DNA from: Oleispira sp963933055 | Lineage (GTDB): Bacteria; Pseudomonadota; Gammaproteobacteria; Pseudomonadales; Oceanobacteraceae | Direction of reading: 5' to 3' | NCBI GenBank assembly: GCA_963933055.1 | Contig: CAWVSY010000009.1 | Coordinates: forward strand, 15,076-79,075 | Length of the DNA: 64,000 nt | Shown: one piece after another, positions 1 through 7,828 of the stretch | Layout of the letters: every line of letters begins with the position of its first letter | How positions within the stretch are numbered: position 1 is the first letter of the stretch | Position numbers and translations under genes: made by a program | Notes under the pieces: model-generated | What the model saw: only the letters and a program-made list of their open reading frames with translations | The model's database searches: none | What the model was told of the DNA's origin: nothing

Positions 1-198
1 ACGGGTTTGATACACGGTGCAAGAGCAATCATTTTTATCAAGGTAACGACAATGAATATCGGTGTAATACACCTCATCGGTATCCTCGTCTTCTAATTTA
101 TGCAAACAACAACGAGCACAGCCATCACAGAGTGACTCCCACTCCTGTTTAGACATCTGCTTCAACGTCTTAGTTTTCCAGAAAGGTTGGGCGCTCAC
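1..198 (-). CDS. ycgN: YcgN (UPF0260) family cysteine-cluster protein, partial
   Basis: Only the first 66 codons are inside the window; the gene runs off the left edge. The frame opens with a GTG whose last bases form the ycgL stop (GTGA overlap), and the residues match the YcgN N-terminus: PFW, then SLCDGCARCCLHKL, a C-x2-C-x2-CC cluster typical of the YkgJ/YcgN zinc- or iron-cluster family, then DEDTDEVYYTD and further Cys. An ATG 15 codons in (MSKQEW) is an alternative start, but homology extends upstream of it. The biochemical role of the family is unknown. It is translationally coupled to ycgL, as in other gammaproteobacteria. Confidence 0.85.
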   Translation of the reverse strand, partial: MSAQPFWKTKTLKQMSKQEWESLCDGCARCCLHKLEDEDTDEVYYTDIHCRYLDKNDCSCTVYQTR

Positions 199-488
199 TC
201 GTCTTTATCTCGCTTACAAAATACATCTAAGCCTAAACCAAGCTCTTCTTTTGGCGGTGGAAGCTGCAGGTAGAAACCTTTTTCTTCAATCGATGCCAAA
301 ACCTTTGCCGCCTCAGCTCGAGCCAACTTACGCTCTTCTGTGATGATTAGCTTAGTTACTAATTCAGGGCGTCCAAAAGTCTCCAACAGCACTTCTGGCA
401 CCTTTGATAAATCATCTTTCAAAGAGACGTAAAGATAAGTCTCTTCCTTGCGACGACTTTTATAAATATTACACAGCAGTTTTGTCAT
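195..488 (-). CDS. ycgL: YcgL domain-containing protein
   Basis: 97 residues, the normal size for the YcgL family. The N-terminus reads MTKLLCNIYKSRRKEETYLY, followed by the family hallmarks KVPEVLLETFGRPELV and YLQLPPP. The fold is known structurally but no enzymatic function is established, so this is a conserved small cytoplasmic protein. It lies six bases downstream of rnd and overlaps ycgN by four bases, giving rnd-ycgL-ycgN, a neighbourhood that recurs in Pseudomonas-like genomes and suggests co-transcription from upstream of rnd. Confidence 0.88.
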   Translation of the reverse strand: MTKLLCNIYKSRRKEETYLYVSLKDDLSKVPEVLLETFGRPELVTKLIITEERKLARAEAAKVLASIEEKGFYLQLPPPKEELGLGLDVFCKRDKDE

Positions 489-494
489 AAGTCT

Positions 495-1652
495 CTATAC
501 CACGCCCAGATCTATTTGATTCAAATAATCCAACAAATCGTCGGCAATTTCTGTTTTTCGCCAGCCTAATAAAGGCTCTGGCAAAGAATAAGGGCCGCGA
601 GGATACCCAGATCGAATCAAGGCTTCCAGTGTTTTCTTTTTCACTAGCATGTCAGCGGGGATGTCTAACGTATCAGCGTATGCTGAAACGCGTTTTTTAA
701 GCGCCTTCAGTTCCTCGCCCGCTTGCGGAGAGAGTGGTTTTTGCAAAGCATCCGGCCAAACGGAATCATCAACGTCCAACGTTTCAGCAATAACCGCTAA
801 GGCTTCTTCACCGACTCGCTGTCGCACATTAGCTTTCATGCCAGCGCGCGCAAGATCACCAAGATGCTTTGGCTGAAAGCGCGCCATATTCCACAAAACG
901 TTATCAGCAACCACCTGCGAGCGTGGCACATTCCACATACGTGCGGTTTTTTCACGCCAAATGGTTACTTGCTGCAAAACATATTGCTCTTGCGGGCGTA
1001 ACTTCCAGGCCAGCTTAACCTTACGATACTGCTGACTATAATCATCACTAATCTGGCCAGCGTCTAATAAACGATGACAATCTTCTTGCCACCAAGTTAA
1101 ACGCTCCATTGTTATTAACAAATCAACCAATCGCGCGTAACATTGGTGCAAATAAAACACATCAGCCACGGCATACTTCACCTGCTGAGGACGAAGCGGT
1201 CTTTGCAGCCAATCAGAGCGAGTCTCACCCTTATCAATATCGATATCCAATACGGCTTTCACTAAGCGCTGAAAGCCCATAATGCCACCCAAGCTTGCCA
1301 ATGCTGCACCAATTTGAGTATCTGCAACAGGCCTCGGGGTTGTGCCCGTTAGGCGATGACACACTTCCAAATCTTCAGAACAAGCATGAAAAACTTTGAC
1401 GACCTGCTGGTTTTCAAGCAGCTCTGCAAAGCTTGACCAATCAGTAATCAATAGCGGATCGATCAAATAACAATCTGAGTTATCAGCCACCTGAACCAAA
1501 CCGGCCTTAGGAAAAAAAGTGGACGTGCGAACGAATTCTGTATCAAGGGATATAAAAGCTTGCTGCTGCCATAACTCACAGTACTGGGCTAAACCATCGT
1601 CAGTCGTGATCCAGATGGGCTGGGGAATCGAATCCAAAATATTATTGCTCAT
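495..1652 (-). CDS. rnd: Ribonuclease D
   Basis: 385 residues, close to the E. coli enzyme (375). This 3'-5' exoribonuclease trims tRNA and small-RNA 3' ends in the cytoplasm. The DEDDy catalytic set is present: D37 and E39 in FISLDTEF, D94 in HACSEDLEV, and Y160/D164 in VKYAVADVFYL. An HRDC domain follows at about 210-295 and a second helical region runs to the end. ATG start. It is the first gene of the rnd-ycgL-ycgN run and is separated from recR by about 30 bases. No unusual residue was seen. Confidence 0.96.
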   Translation of the reverse strand: MSNNILDSIPQPIWITTDDGLAQYCELWQQQAFISLDTEFVRTSTFFPKAGLVQVADNSDCYLIDPLLITDWSSFAELLENQQVVKVFHACSEDLEVCHRLTGTTPRPVADTQIGAALASLGGIMGFQRLVKAVLDIDIDKGETRSDWLQRPLRPQQVKYAVADVFYLHQCYARLVDLLITMERLTWWQEDCHRLLDAGQISDDYSQQYRKVKLAWKLRPQEQYVLQQVTIWREKTARMWNVPRSQVVADNVLWNMARFQPKHLGDLARAGMKANVRQRVGEEALAVIAETLDVDDSVWPDALQKPLSPQAGEELKALKKRVSAYADTLDIPADMLVKKKTLEALIRSGYPRGPYSLPEPLLGWRKTEIADDLLDYLNQIDLGVV

Positions 1653-1684
1653 TTAATAAAATGCTTATTACGTCTAATAAAAAC

Positions 1685-2287
1685 TTAGCTCATTACCCGG
1701 CGACCGGTTAATGCATGATTTAAAGTACCACCATCAACCAGATCTAACTCACCCCCCATAGGGATACCATGAGCAATCCGACTAACAACAATACTGGCAG
1801 GTAACATATCCATAATAAACTGAGCAGTCGCCTCACCTTCGACGGTAGGGTTGGTTGCGACAATCACTTCTTTAATTGACTGAGATTCCACTTTACGCTT
1901 CAAGTCAGCCAATCCAAGTTCATTCGGGCCAATACCATCAATAGGTGAAAGATGGCCATACAGTACGAAATATTGGCCACTAAAATCAACACCCTGCTCT
2001 AGCGCTAGCACATCAGATGGCGATTCAACAACACAAAGCGATTCGGTCGAACGCTGGCCATCACTGCAAATTGGGCAAAGTTCTTCTTCGGCGTAATTCC
2101 GACATGAAGCACAATGACACAATTTACTCATTGCCTGCAGCAAGCTATTGCTCAAACGCTCAGCACCCAAACGGTCTTTTTCCAAAAGATACAATGCCAT
2201 ACGCTGAGCCGTTTTTGGACCAACACCTGGCAGTATTTGAAAAGAGTCAATTAACTGCTGCAATGAAGCAGGCAACTTTATAGCCAT
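1685..2287 (-). CDS. recR: Recombination mediator RecR
   Basis: 200 residues, the standard length. RecR works with RecF/RecO to load RecA on gapped DNA. Domains in order: N-terminal helix-hairpin-helix (LPGVGPKTAQRMALYLL), a four-cysteine zinc finger (CHCASCRNYAEEELCPIC), a Toprim domain beginning CVVESPSDVLALE and a C-terminal segment with ATNPTVEGEATAQFI and the Walker-B-like tail GGELDLVDGGTL. It is the last gene of dnaX-ybaB-recR, a classic bacterial arrangement, with about 60 bases between ybaB and recR. Confidence 0.97.
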   Translation of the reverse strand: MAIKLPASLQQLIDSFQILPGVGPKTAQRMALYLLEKDRLGAERLSNSLLQAMSKLCHCASCRNYAEEELCPICSDGQRSTESLCVVESPSDVLALEQGVDFSGQYFVLYGHLSPIDGIGPNELGLADLKRKVESQSIKEVIVATNPTVEGEATAQFIMDMLPASIVVSRIAHGIPMGGELDLVDGGTLNHALTGRRVMS

Positions 2288-2347
2288 GTAATCATCTTAT
2301 TTAATGTGAACGTTACGGCTTAATGCTGTGGAAGCATTAAACACTGC

Positions 2348-2674
2348 TTAAAAAGGAAGCTTCATACCCGGCGGTAAACCCATGCCAGCCGTCATTGAAG
2401 ACATTTGGCTTTGGTTTTTCTCTTCTATTTTACGCACGGCGTCGTTTACAGCAGCGGCTAATAGATCTTCCAATAATTCTTTATCTTCGCCCATGACGCT
2501 ATCATCTAGCTCAACACGCTTAACATCATGACGGCCTGTCATGGTTATTTTAACAAGACCTGCACCCGACTCACCGGTTACTTCAGAATTAGCCAGCTCT
2601 TCTTGCGCTTTTTGCATTTTCTCTTGCATTTGCTGGGCTTGCTTCATCAAATTGCCCATTCCACCTTTCATCAT
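2348..2674 (-). CDS. ybaB: YbaB/EbfC nucleoid-associated protein
   Basis: 108 residues, the family length. The start MMKGGMGNLMKQAQQMQEK opens the amphipathic helix; the body has TGESGAGLVKITMTGRHDVKRVE and the C-terminus ends in the family's Gly/Pro/Met-rich MTAGMGLPPGMKLPF. The family forms tweezer-like dimers that bind DNA. It sits between dnaX and recR, as in E. coli. Two adjacent ATG codons could each start translation; the first is used here. Confidence 0.95.
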   Translation of the reverse strand: MMKGGMGNLMKQAQQMQEKMQKAQEELANSEVTGESGAGLVKITMTGRHDVKRVELDDSVMGEDKELLEDLLAAAVNDAVRKIEEKNQSQMSSMTAGMGLPPGMKLPF

Positions 2675-2720
2675 AATACTTACCTCTATAACTATTTTTT
2701 AAACTGTGTATTTAGCCAAT

Positions 2721-4646
2721 CTACCTAACAGGGCGAATTGAACCTTCAATAATATGCGCTTCAAATTCTGAAACTAAACTTTGTACTATTTCATCTTCCA
2801 TAATGGCATGCCCTGCTTGCGCAAAACGCTCGGCCATTATACGAGTACGTCGCTGATGCGGCGTTTCTCCACGAGGCAACTGTACATGCATCAATAGCTG
2901 CACAGGCAAACCCGTGACATCACATAAAACTTGCTCAATCCGCTTGCGCTGAGCATCATTAAATAATGCCCCTTGGCCTGGATCAACATCCATCACCAAC
3001 TGATTTTCATGGCGGCTAATAAGTGCGCTATTTAGGGCAATCGCCATAGGCATACCCGCAAGCGGTAAATGCTTAACCCACTGCCACCAATTTAAACCTG
3101 AGAGCTGCGCCCAATCAAAGTCAAACGACTTCTCTGGAATAATATCTTGCTCCATTTGCGCAACGGCATCCAACACTGGGGTTGGAGAACTAACAGGCAA
3201 AGGATTATTTAATAAATCAGCGGCTCCTGCGCTACTCATACCACCATTAGCGCTACTAGCAGTAATAGGGGCGAGTGGCTCAGATTCAACCGCAACGACC
3301 GTATTAGATTCAATGACTGATTCAACAATCGGCGCTTCAAATTCTGTTATGGCTGGCTCAGGCGCTACTTCCAAGTCAGCTAGTGGCTTTTTTTCTTCAT
3401 CAACCTCAGCTCTCTGATCAGTACCCTCACCCATGCTAGCATCACTCGCAAGCTGCGGTGGTATCTCGCTAATCATAGGCGTCTCAGATATAGCCGCCTC
3501 AGGTTCCGCAGAACCCGGAGCCTGCAGCGAACCGACCAAATCAAGATTTAACGGTGCACTATTAACCGGCTTAAAGGCCAGCATACGCAATAAAATCATC
3601 TCAAAGCCTTGGCGCGGATCAGCCGCCAAAGGCAAATCTTTACGCCCAACCAAAGCCGTTTGGTAAAAAAGCTGAATATCTTCTGGTCGCATCGCCTGCG
3701 CCAACTGAAGAATGGCAACCTTATCACCCTCACTATTATCAATGGCACTAGGCGCTACTTGCCCAACGGCTACTTTATGCCATAGCTGCATTAAGGCCTG
3801 TACGACTTCGTCATAATCAGGGCCATGCTCTGCCATGGCAGCAACTTGATTTAATAATTCAACCACCTGCCCCGTCGCTAAAATCTCTGCCAACTTAAAG
3901 ACTCGACCCCGATCAATCGTGCCTAGCATGGCATTCACTTGATGCTCAAAAACTTCGCCGCGACCATAAGCAATAGCTTGATCGGTCAAGCTGAGTGCAT
4001 CACGCATACTGCCTTGAGCAGCGCGGCCCAATTGCCAAAGCGCAGGTTCTTCATACGAGATGTCTTCAGCTTTTAAAACCGTCTCTAGGTACGATACGAT
4101 TTTTTCAGGCGTCATATTTTTAAGGCTAAACTGCAAGCAACGAGACAATACCGTAATCGGCAGTTTTTGCGGATCCGTCGTCGCTAATAAGAATTTTACG
4201 TGTTCAGGGGGTTCTTCCAACGTTTTAAGCAGAGCGTTAAAACTGTGGGTCGATAACATATGCACTTCATCGATCAAGTACACTTTATAGCGGCCTCGAG
4301 TCGGCGCATATTGAACGTTATCTAATAATTCGCGGGTATCTTCAACCTTGGTACGTGACGCCGCATCGACTTCAATCAGATCGACAAAGCGACCCTCAGC
4401 AATTTCACGACAAGAAGAACATTCACCACAAGGGGTAGCACTCACACCTTTCTCGCAGTTTAAGCATTTAGCAAGAATACGTGCAATCGTCGTTTTTCCG
4501 ACCCCGCGCGTCCCTGTAAAGAGATAGGCATGGTGTAAACGCTGATCGTTCAAAGCATTAATTAGGGCACGCAGTACATGTTCTTGACCGACCATTTCTG
4601 CGAAGAAACGTGGACGCCATTTACGCGCAAGTACCTGATAACTCAT
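2721..4646 (-). CDS. dnaX: DNA polymerase III subunits tau/gamma
   Basis: 641 residues (E. coli tau 643). It is the clamp-loader ATPase that dimerises the replicase and loads the beta clamp. Walker A is GTRGVGKT (45-52), a zinc module uses C64, C73, C76 and C79, and DEVH (Walker B) and the sensor region LEEPPEHVKFLLATTDPQK follow. Domain III ends near 365. A Pro/Glu/Ala-rich linker (about 370-490) leads into the tau-specific C-terminus that contacts DnaB and PolIII alpha. A slippery heptamer at codons 418-420 should yield a shorter gamma protein (separate entry). First gene of dnaX-ybaB-recR. Confidence 0.97.
   Translation of the reverse strand: MSYQVLARKWRPRFFAEMVGQEHVLRALINALNDQRLHHAYLFTGTRGVGKTTIARILAKCLNCEKGVSATPCGECSSCREIAEGRFVDLIEVDAASRTKVEDTRELLDNVQYAPTRGRYKVYLIDEVHMLSTHSFNALLKTLEEPPEHVKFLLATTDPQKLPITVLSRCLQFSLKNMTPEKIVSYLETVLKAEDISYEEPALWQLGRAAQGSMRDALSLTDQAIAYGRGEVFEHQVNAMLGTIDRGRVFKLAEILATGQVVELLNQVAAMAEHGPDYDEVVQALMQLWHKVAVGQVAPSAIDNSEGDKVAILQLAQAMRPEDIQLFYQTALVGRKDLPLAADPRQGFEMILLRMLAFKPVNSAPLNLDLVGSLQAPGSAEPEAAISETPMISEIPPQLASDASMGEGTDQRAEVDEEKKPLADLEVAPEPAITEFEAPIVESVIESNTVVAVESEPLAPITASSANGGMSSAGAADLLNNPLPVSSPTPVLDAVAQMEQDIIPEKSFDFDWAQLSGLNWWQWVKHLPLAGMPMAIALNSALISRHENQLVMDVDPGQGALFNDAQRKRIEQVLCDVTGLPVQLLMHVQLPRGETPHQRRTRIMAERFAQAGHAIMEDEIVQSLVSEFEAHIIEGSIRPVR
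3364..3407 (-). promoter_or_regulatory. dnaX programmed -1 frameshift cassette
   Basis: On the coding strand the heptamer A AAA AAG lies in the correct phase at 3393-3387 (codons 418-420). An SD-like GAGG lies at 3407-3404, ten bases upstream. Six bases downstream a short hairpin can form: GCT (3380-3378) with AGC (3366-3364) and ACT (3376-3374) with AGT (3369-3367), with one bulged G. After a -1 slip the reader meets GCC ACT AGC TGA, a stop at 3378-3376, giving a product of about 423 residues, comparable to E. coli gamma (431). All three elements of the E. coli signal are present; frameshifting itself is inferred. Confidence 0.75.
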
Positions 4647-4760
4647 GAAAAATCCGTCAATAATTTGATCTTAATGGGTATCATAGCGGGAAACGAGACG
4701 AAAGTCAGAAACAATTAGAACAGAGAATTTGAAAGGGAATATCTAGAAATATTGGAGATG

Positions 4761-4867
4761 ACCCCTACCAGCCACACCTCGGCACACGAATCCACTACTA
4801 CCGTTGCTCCCTTCCAGGCCTGGCGGAGTTCGTAGTTTCTCGTTGCGAAGGGACCGATAAGGGCCAC
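4761..4867 (-). ncRNA. ffs: Signal recognition particle 4.5S RNA
   Basis: Read on the minus strand, the interval has the conserved SRP domain IV: GCCAGGCCTGGAAGGGAGCA, with the GGAAG/GNAR tetraloop and asymmetric internal loop that bind Ffh. The two ends are complementary over GGTGGCCC.. and ..GGCTGGTAGGGG, closing a long hairpin of about 105 nt, the small bacterial SRP RNA size. It lies directly upstream of dnaX on the same strand. Ends are estimated from the pairing. A good promoter lies about 45 bases upstream, consistent with a 5' leader removed by RNase P. Confidence 0.9.
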
Positions 4868-4910
4868 CATAACACGCTGCAGTTTAAACTGTGCTTAACT
4901 GCTGAACGCC

Positions 4911-4938
4911 ATTATCCTTATCAAAAGAATAAAAGCAA
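4911..4938 (-). promoter_or_regulatory. Probable sigma-70 promoter for ffs
   Basis: On the minus strand: TTGCTT (4938-4933), a 16-base spacer, GATAAT (4916-4911), then GG. It is correctly oriented upstream of the SRP RNA gene and would give a short leader. The same TTGCTT-N16-GATAATGG pattern occurs before ybfE. Confidence 0.55.
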
Positions 4939-4963
4939 GCCAAATTAACGACTTAGAGCATTT

Positions 4964-5248
4964 TTATGCATTTTTCTCAATCTGCTCGATTAAACCCATC
5001 AAGCCACTCTCAATAACTTCCGCGCGCGAAAGGCCCATCCCTTTAGCGAGATTATCAAGAATTTCAACAACATCGCTATTCAACTTAACTTCAATACGAC
5101 GCATCCCCTGATGCTTATCACGGTGACGCTGCAACCGCTTGCTCAGCTTAAGTTGAGTATTTCGATCGTAAGGGCTGGTTTTTGGACGCCCTCGTTCAGG
5201 ACGTGAAAACATATCGATCGTCGTACGATCTTCAGATTGAATAGACAT
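4964..5248 (-). CDS. ybfE: YbfE-type ribbon-helix-helix-like protein
   Basis: 94 residues from the ATG giving MSIQSEDRTTIDMF, which aligns with E. coli YbfE (DRTTLDLF). It continues with RGRPKTSPYDRNTQLKLSKR and a C-terminal ribbon-helix-helix-like segment RRIEVKLNSDVVEILDNLA..LSRAEVIE. In E. coli this gene is LexA-regulated; here I see no CTGT-N8-ACAG box upstream. The frame stays open upstream to 5395, but family homology and a promoter ending near 5277 favour the 5248 start. Likely a DNA-binding protein of unknown target. Divergent from the Lon-like gene. Confidence 0.8.
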   Translation of the reverse strand: MSIQSEDRTTIDMFSRPERGRPKTSPYDRNTQLKLSKRLQRHRDKHQGMRRIEVKLNSDVVEILDNLAKGMGLSRAEVIESGLMGLIEQIEKNA

Positions 5249-5276
5249 AATAATAACAAACACTTGAGAGCCGGCC

Positions 5277-5304
5277 ATTATCCGAAAAAGTGCAAAAAAA
5301 GCAA
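5277..5304 (-). promoter_or_regulatory. Probable sigma-70 promoter for ybfE
   Basis: Minus strand: TTGCTT (5304-5299), a 16-base spacer, GATAAT (5282-5277), then GG, placing transcription start about 20 bases before the ybfE ATG at 5248. The layout is the same as the ffs promoter 370 bases away. Confidence 0.5.
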
Positions 5305-5393
5305 TACAAACTACATTCCCCTTGCCAAAAAACCTACTTAGCCCTAACGTAGAGTGAAAATCGATTAGACAATTGAAATATAAGGGATTCTTC

Positions 5394-7823
5394 ATGCCTC
5401 AGTTTGGCAATAAACCCAACCCACTTCTCGCTAGCCAAGTTTCAACCCGCATAGATCCACAGCAGCTTGCCTTTAAAAGCTCGACAGAACTGCAAGCGTT
5501 TTATGGTGTTTTAGGGCAAGAACGCGCTGAAAATGCCATCCGCTTTGGCGTGGGAATGGAACGCATTGGCTACAACATATACGCGATGGGTGAAAGCGGT
5601 ACAGGTCGCTCATCCTATATTCGCGAGTATTTAAAAGAACAAGCTGCTACCAAGCCTGCACCCAGTGATTGGTGCTACGTGAATCATTTTTCAAATCCAA
5701 GAGAACCCAAGGTTTTAGAGCTTCCCCCGACGAAAGCACTGGCTTTTAAATCCATCTTAGATGAACTCATCAACAATTTATTGGCCACCTTCCCTGCGGT
5801 CTTTGAACATCCAAGCTACCAGCAGCAGAAATCCACCATCGACCACGCCTTTAATCGTAAATATGATAAAGCGTTAGAACTGGTAGAAAAAGAGGCCTTG
5901 AAAGCCAATACTGCGGTTTTCAGAGACTCAGCGGCCATCAGTTTCGCCCCCATGAAAGAGGGCAAAGCACTGGATGAAACCGAATTCGCACAATTAGCAG
6001 AAACTGAACGCGAAACGTTTCATAACAACATTGCAACACTAGAGCAATTTCTTAACGAATCACTTTCCGAACTGCCGCAATGGAAACGTGAATCAACCAA
6101 CGAGCTGCGCGCCCTCAATAAAGAAACCATCAATCAAGCCTTATCCCCGCTATTGGAGACGATAGAACAAGGTTATCAAGACTTCCCTACGGTATTGGAA
6201 TTTTTAGCAACCATGCGCGAGCATTTGCCTAAGATCATCTTAGAAGAACTGATTGATGAACGGACCAACGAAAACCGCGATGAATTTGTTAAGCGCGCCA
6301 TCCTAGCAGAAATTTTACAGCCCAATATTGCCGTTTGCCACGAAGATAGCGAAGGCGTTCCGGTTATTTACGAGCCCCACCCTAGCTACGGCAACCTTTT
6401 TGGGCGCATTGAGTTTTCTAGCGATCAAGGCGCGCTCACCACCAACTATCGCAAAATCAGCCCCGGTGCCTTGCATAAAGCCAATGGCGGCTATTTGATG
6501 TTAGATGCCGAAAAGTTACTGGCTGAACCCATGGTTTGGGACGCCCTTAAACGCGCAATCAAATCCCAGCAGCTTAAAATGGAATCCCCTTATTCAGAAT
6601 TAGGCTTGGTTTCTACAACCACACTGCTGCCCGAAGTCATCCCTCTAGACATCAAGCTGGTATTGATTGGCTCACGCAACATTTATTACCTGCTGCAAGA
6701 ATACGATGCCGATTTCAAAGAGCTCTTTCGTACCCTCGTTGATTTTGATAGCGAAATCCCACGCACCGAGGGCCACATTCATGCCTTTGCTCGCCTATTA
6801 AAAAGCCGCATCAATGAACAACAGTATGCTGATATCAGTGCTGCTGGCATTGCACGGTTGATTGAACACAGCTCACGCCTAGCAGAAGATCAGCAATACT
6901 TAACCGCTCGCATTGGCGACATATTCGAATTGCTCGCCGAAGCTGAGTTTATGCGAAAACTGGCCAATACGCCGTTAATAGAAACACTTCATATAGACCA
7001 AGCACTTGAGGCAAAAGAAGAACGTACGGGACGCATTTACGACCGAATCCACCAGCAGATGCTCGACAACGTTATTCTGATTGAATCCGAAGGTGAAGCC
7101 ATCGGCAAGGTCAATGGCCTAACCGTCATGACCGTCGGCGATACTCGTTTCGGCACACCTGCACGCATTAGCGCGACGGTTTATCCTGGTTCAGGTGGCA
7201 TTGTTGACATTGAACGGGAAGCCAGTCTTGGCCAAGCCATTCACTCAAAAGGCGTAATGATTTTATCAGGATACCTAGGCCACAAGTACGCCCAAGACTT
7301 TCCACTGGCCATTTCTGCCAATCTGGCGATGGAACAATCTTACGGCTACATCGATGGTGATAGTGCTTCTCTTGGTGAACTGTGCTGCCTAATCTCTGCT
7401 TTAATCCACCAGCCACTTAAGCAAACATTCGCCATTACAGGCTCCATCAACCAGTATGGTGAAGTGCAAGCTATTGGAGGCGTTAATGAGAAAATTGAAG
7501 GTTTCTTTCGTTTATGCAAAGCACGGGGACTCAATGGCGAACATGGCGTCATTATTCCTTTTGCCAACATTCGCAATTTGGCCTTAAAACAAGAGGTCGT
7601 TGATGCTGTAGAAGACGGTAGCTTCTTTATTTATGGCATTAAGAAGGTCGACGAAGCTTTGCAGCTATTAATGGACCGAGACGTTGGCGAAATCTGCAAA
7701 GAGCATTATTTCAGCGAAGGCAGCATTAATTTTGAGGTTATCAACCGCCTTAAACAAATTGCCGATGTTTCTAATAAAAAAGCAAAGGTAAAAAAGGTGA
7801 ACAAAGAGAATACCAACCAATAG
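5394..7823 (+). CDS. Lon-like AAA+ ATP-dependent protease (LonB/YcbZ type)
   Basis: 809 residues from an ATG preceded by AAGGGA six bases upstream; an in-frame TTG seven codons earlier lacks such a site. Walker A is GESGTGRS (66-73), followed by a long coiled, charged insertion (about 130-300) and the AAA-32 region with NGGYLMLDAEKLL. The C-terminal Lon protease domain carries the Ser-Lys dyad: GDSASLGE (Ser about 659) and the lysine of IGGVNEKIEG. It differs from classical Lon in lacking the N-terminal LAN domain, and its substrates are not established. It faces the histidine kinase gene, with only five bases between the two stops. The last residues are Lys-rich. Confidence 0.88.
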   Translation: MPQFGNKPNPLLASQVSTRIDPQQLAFKSSTELQAFYGVLGQERAENAIRFGVGMERIGYNIYAMGESGTGRSSYIREYLKEQAATKPAPSDWCYVNHFSNPREPKVLELPPTKALAFKSILDELINNLLATFPAVFEHPSYQQQKSTIDHAFNRKYDKALELVEKEALKANTAVFRDSAAISFAPMKEGKALDETEFAQLAETERETFHNNIATLEQFLNESLSELPQWKRESTNELRALNKETINQALSPLLETIEQGYQDFPTVLEFLATMREHLPKIILEELIDERTNENRDEFVKRAILAEILQPNIAVCHEDSEGVPVIYEPHPSYGNLFGRIEFSSDQGALTTNYRKISPGALHKANGGYLMLDAEKLLAEPMVWDALKRAIKSQQLKMESPYSELGLVSTTTLLPEVIPLDIKLVLIGSRNIYYLLQEYDADFKELFRTLVDFDSEIPRTEGHIHAFARLLKSRINEQQYADISAAGIARLIEHSSRLAEDQQYLTARIGDIFELLAEAEFMRKLANTPLIETLHIDQALEAKEERTGRIYDRIHQQMLDNVILIESEGEAIGKVNGLTVMTVGDTRFGTPARISATVYPGSGGIVDIEREASLGQAIHSKGVMILSGYLGHKYAQDFPLAISANLAMEQSYGYIDGDSASLGELCCLISALIHQPLKQTFAITGSINQYGEVQAIGGVNEKIEGFFRLCKARGLNGEHGVIIPFANIRNLALKQEVVDAVEDGSFFIYGIKKVDEALQLLMDRDVGEICKEHYFSEGSINFEVINRLKQIADVSNKKAKVKKVNKENTNQ

Positions 7824-7828
7824 GATCG

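Noticed and set aside
5249..5400. Expected LexA box before ybfE
   Set aside because: No CTGT-N8-ACAG or near match is visible in the upstream region on either strand.
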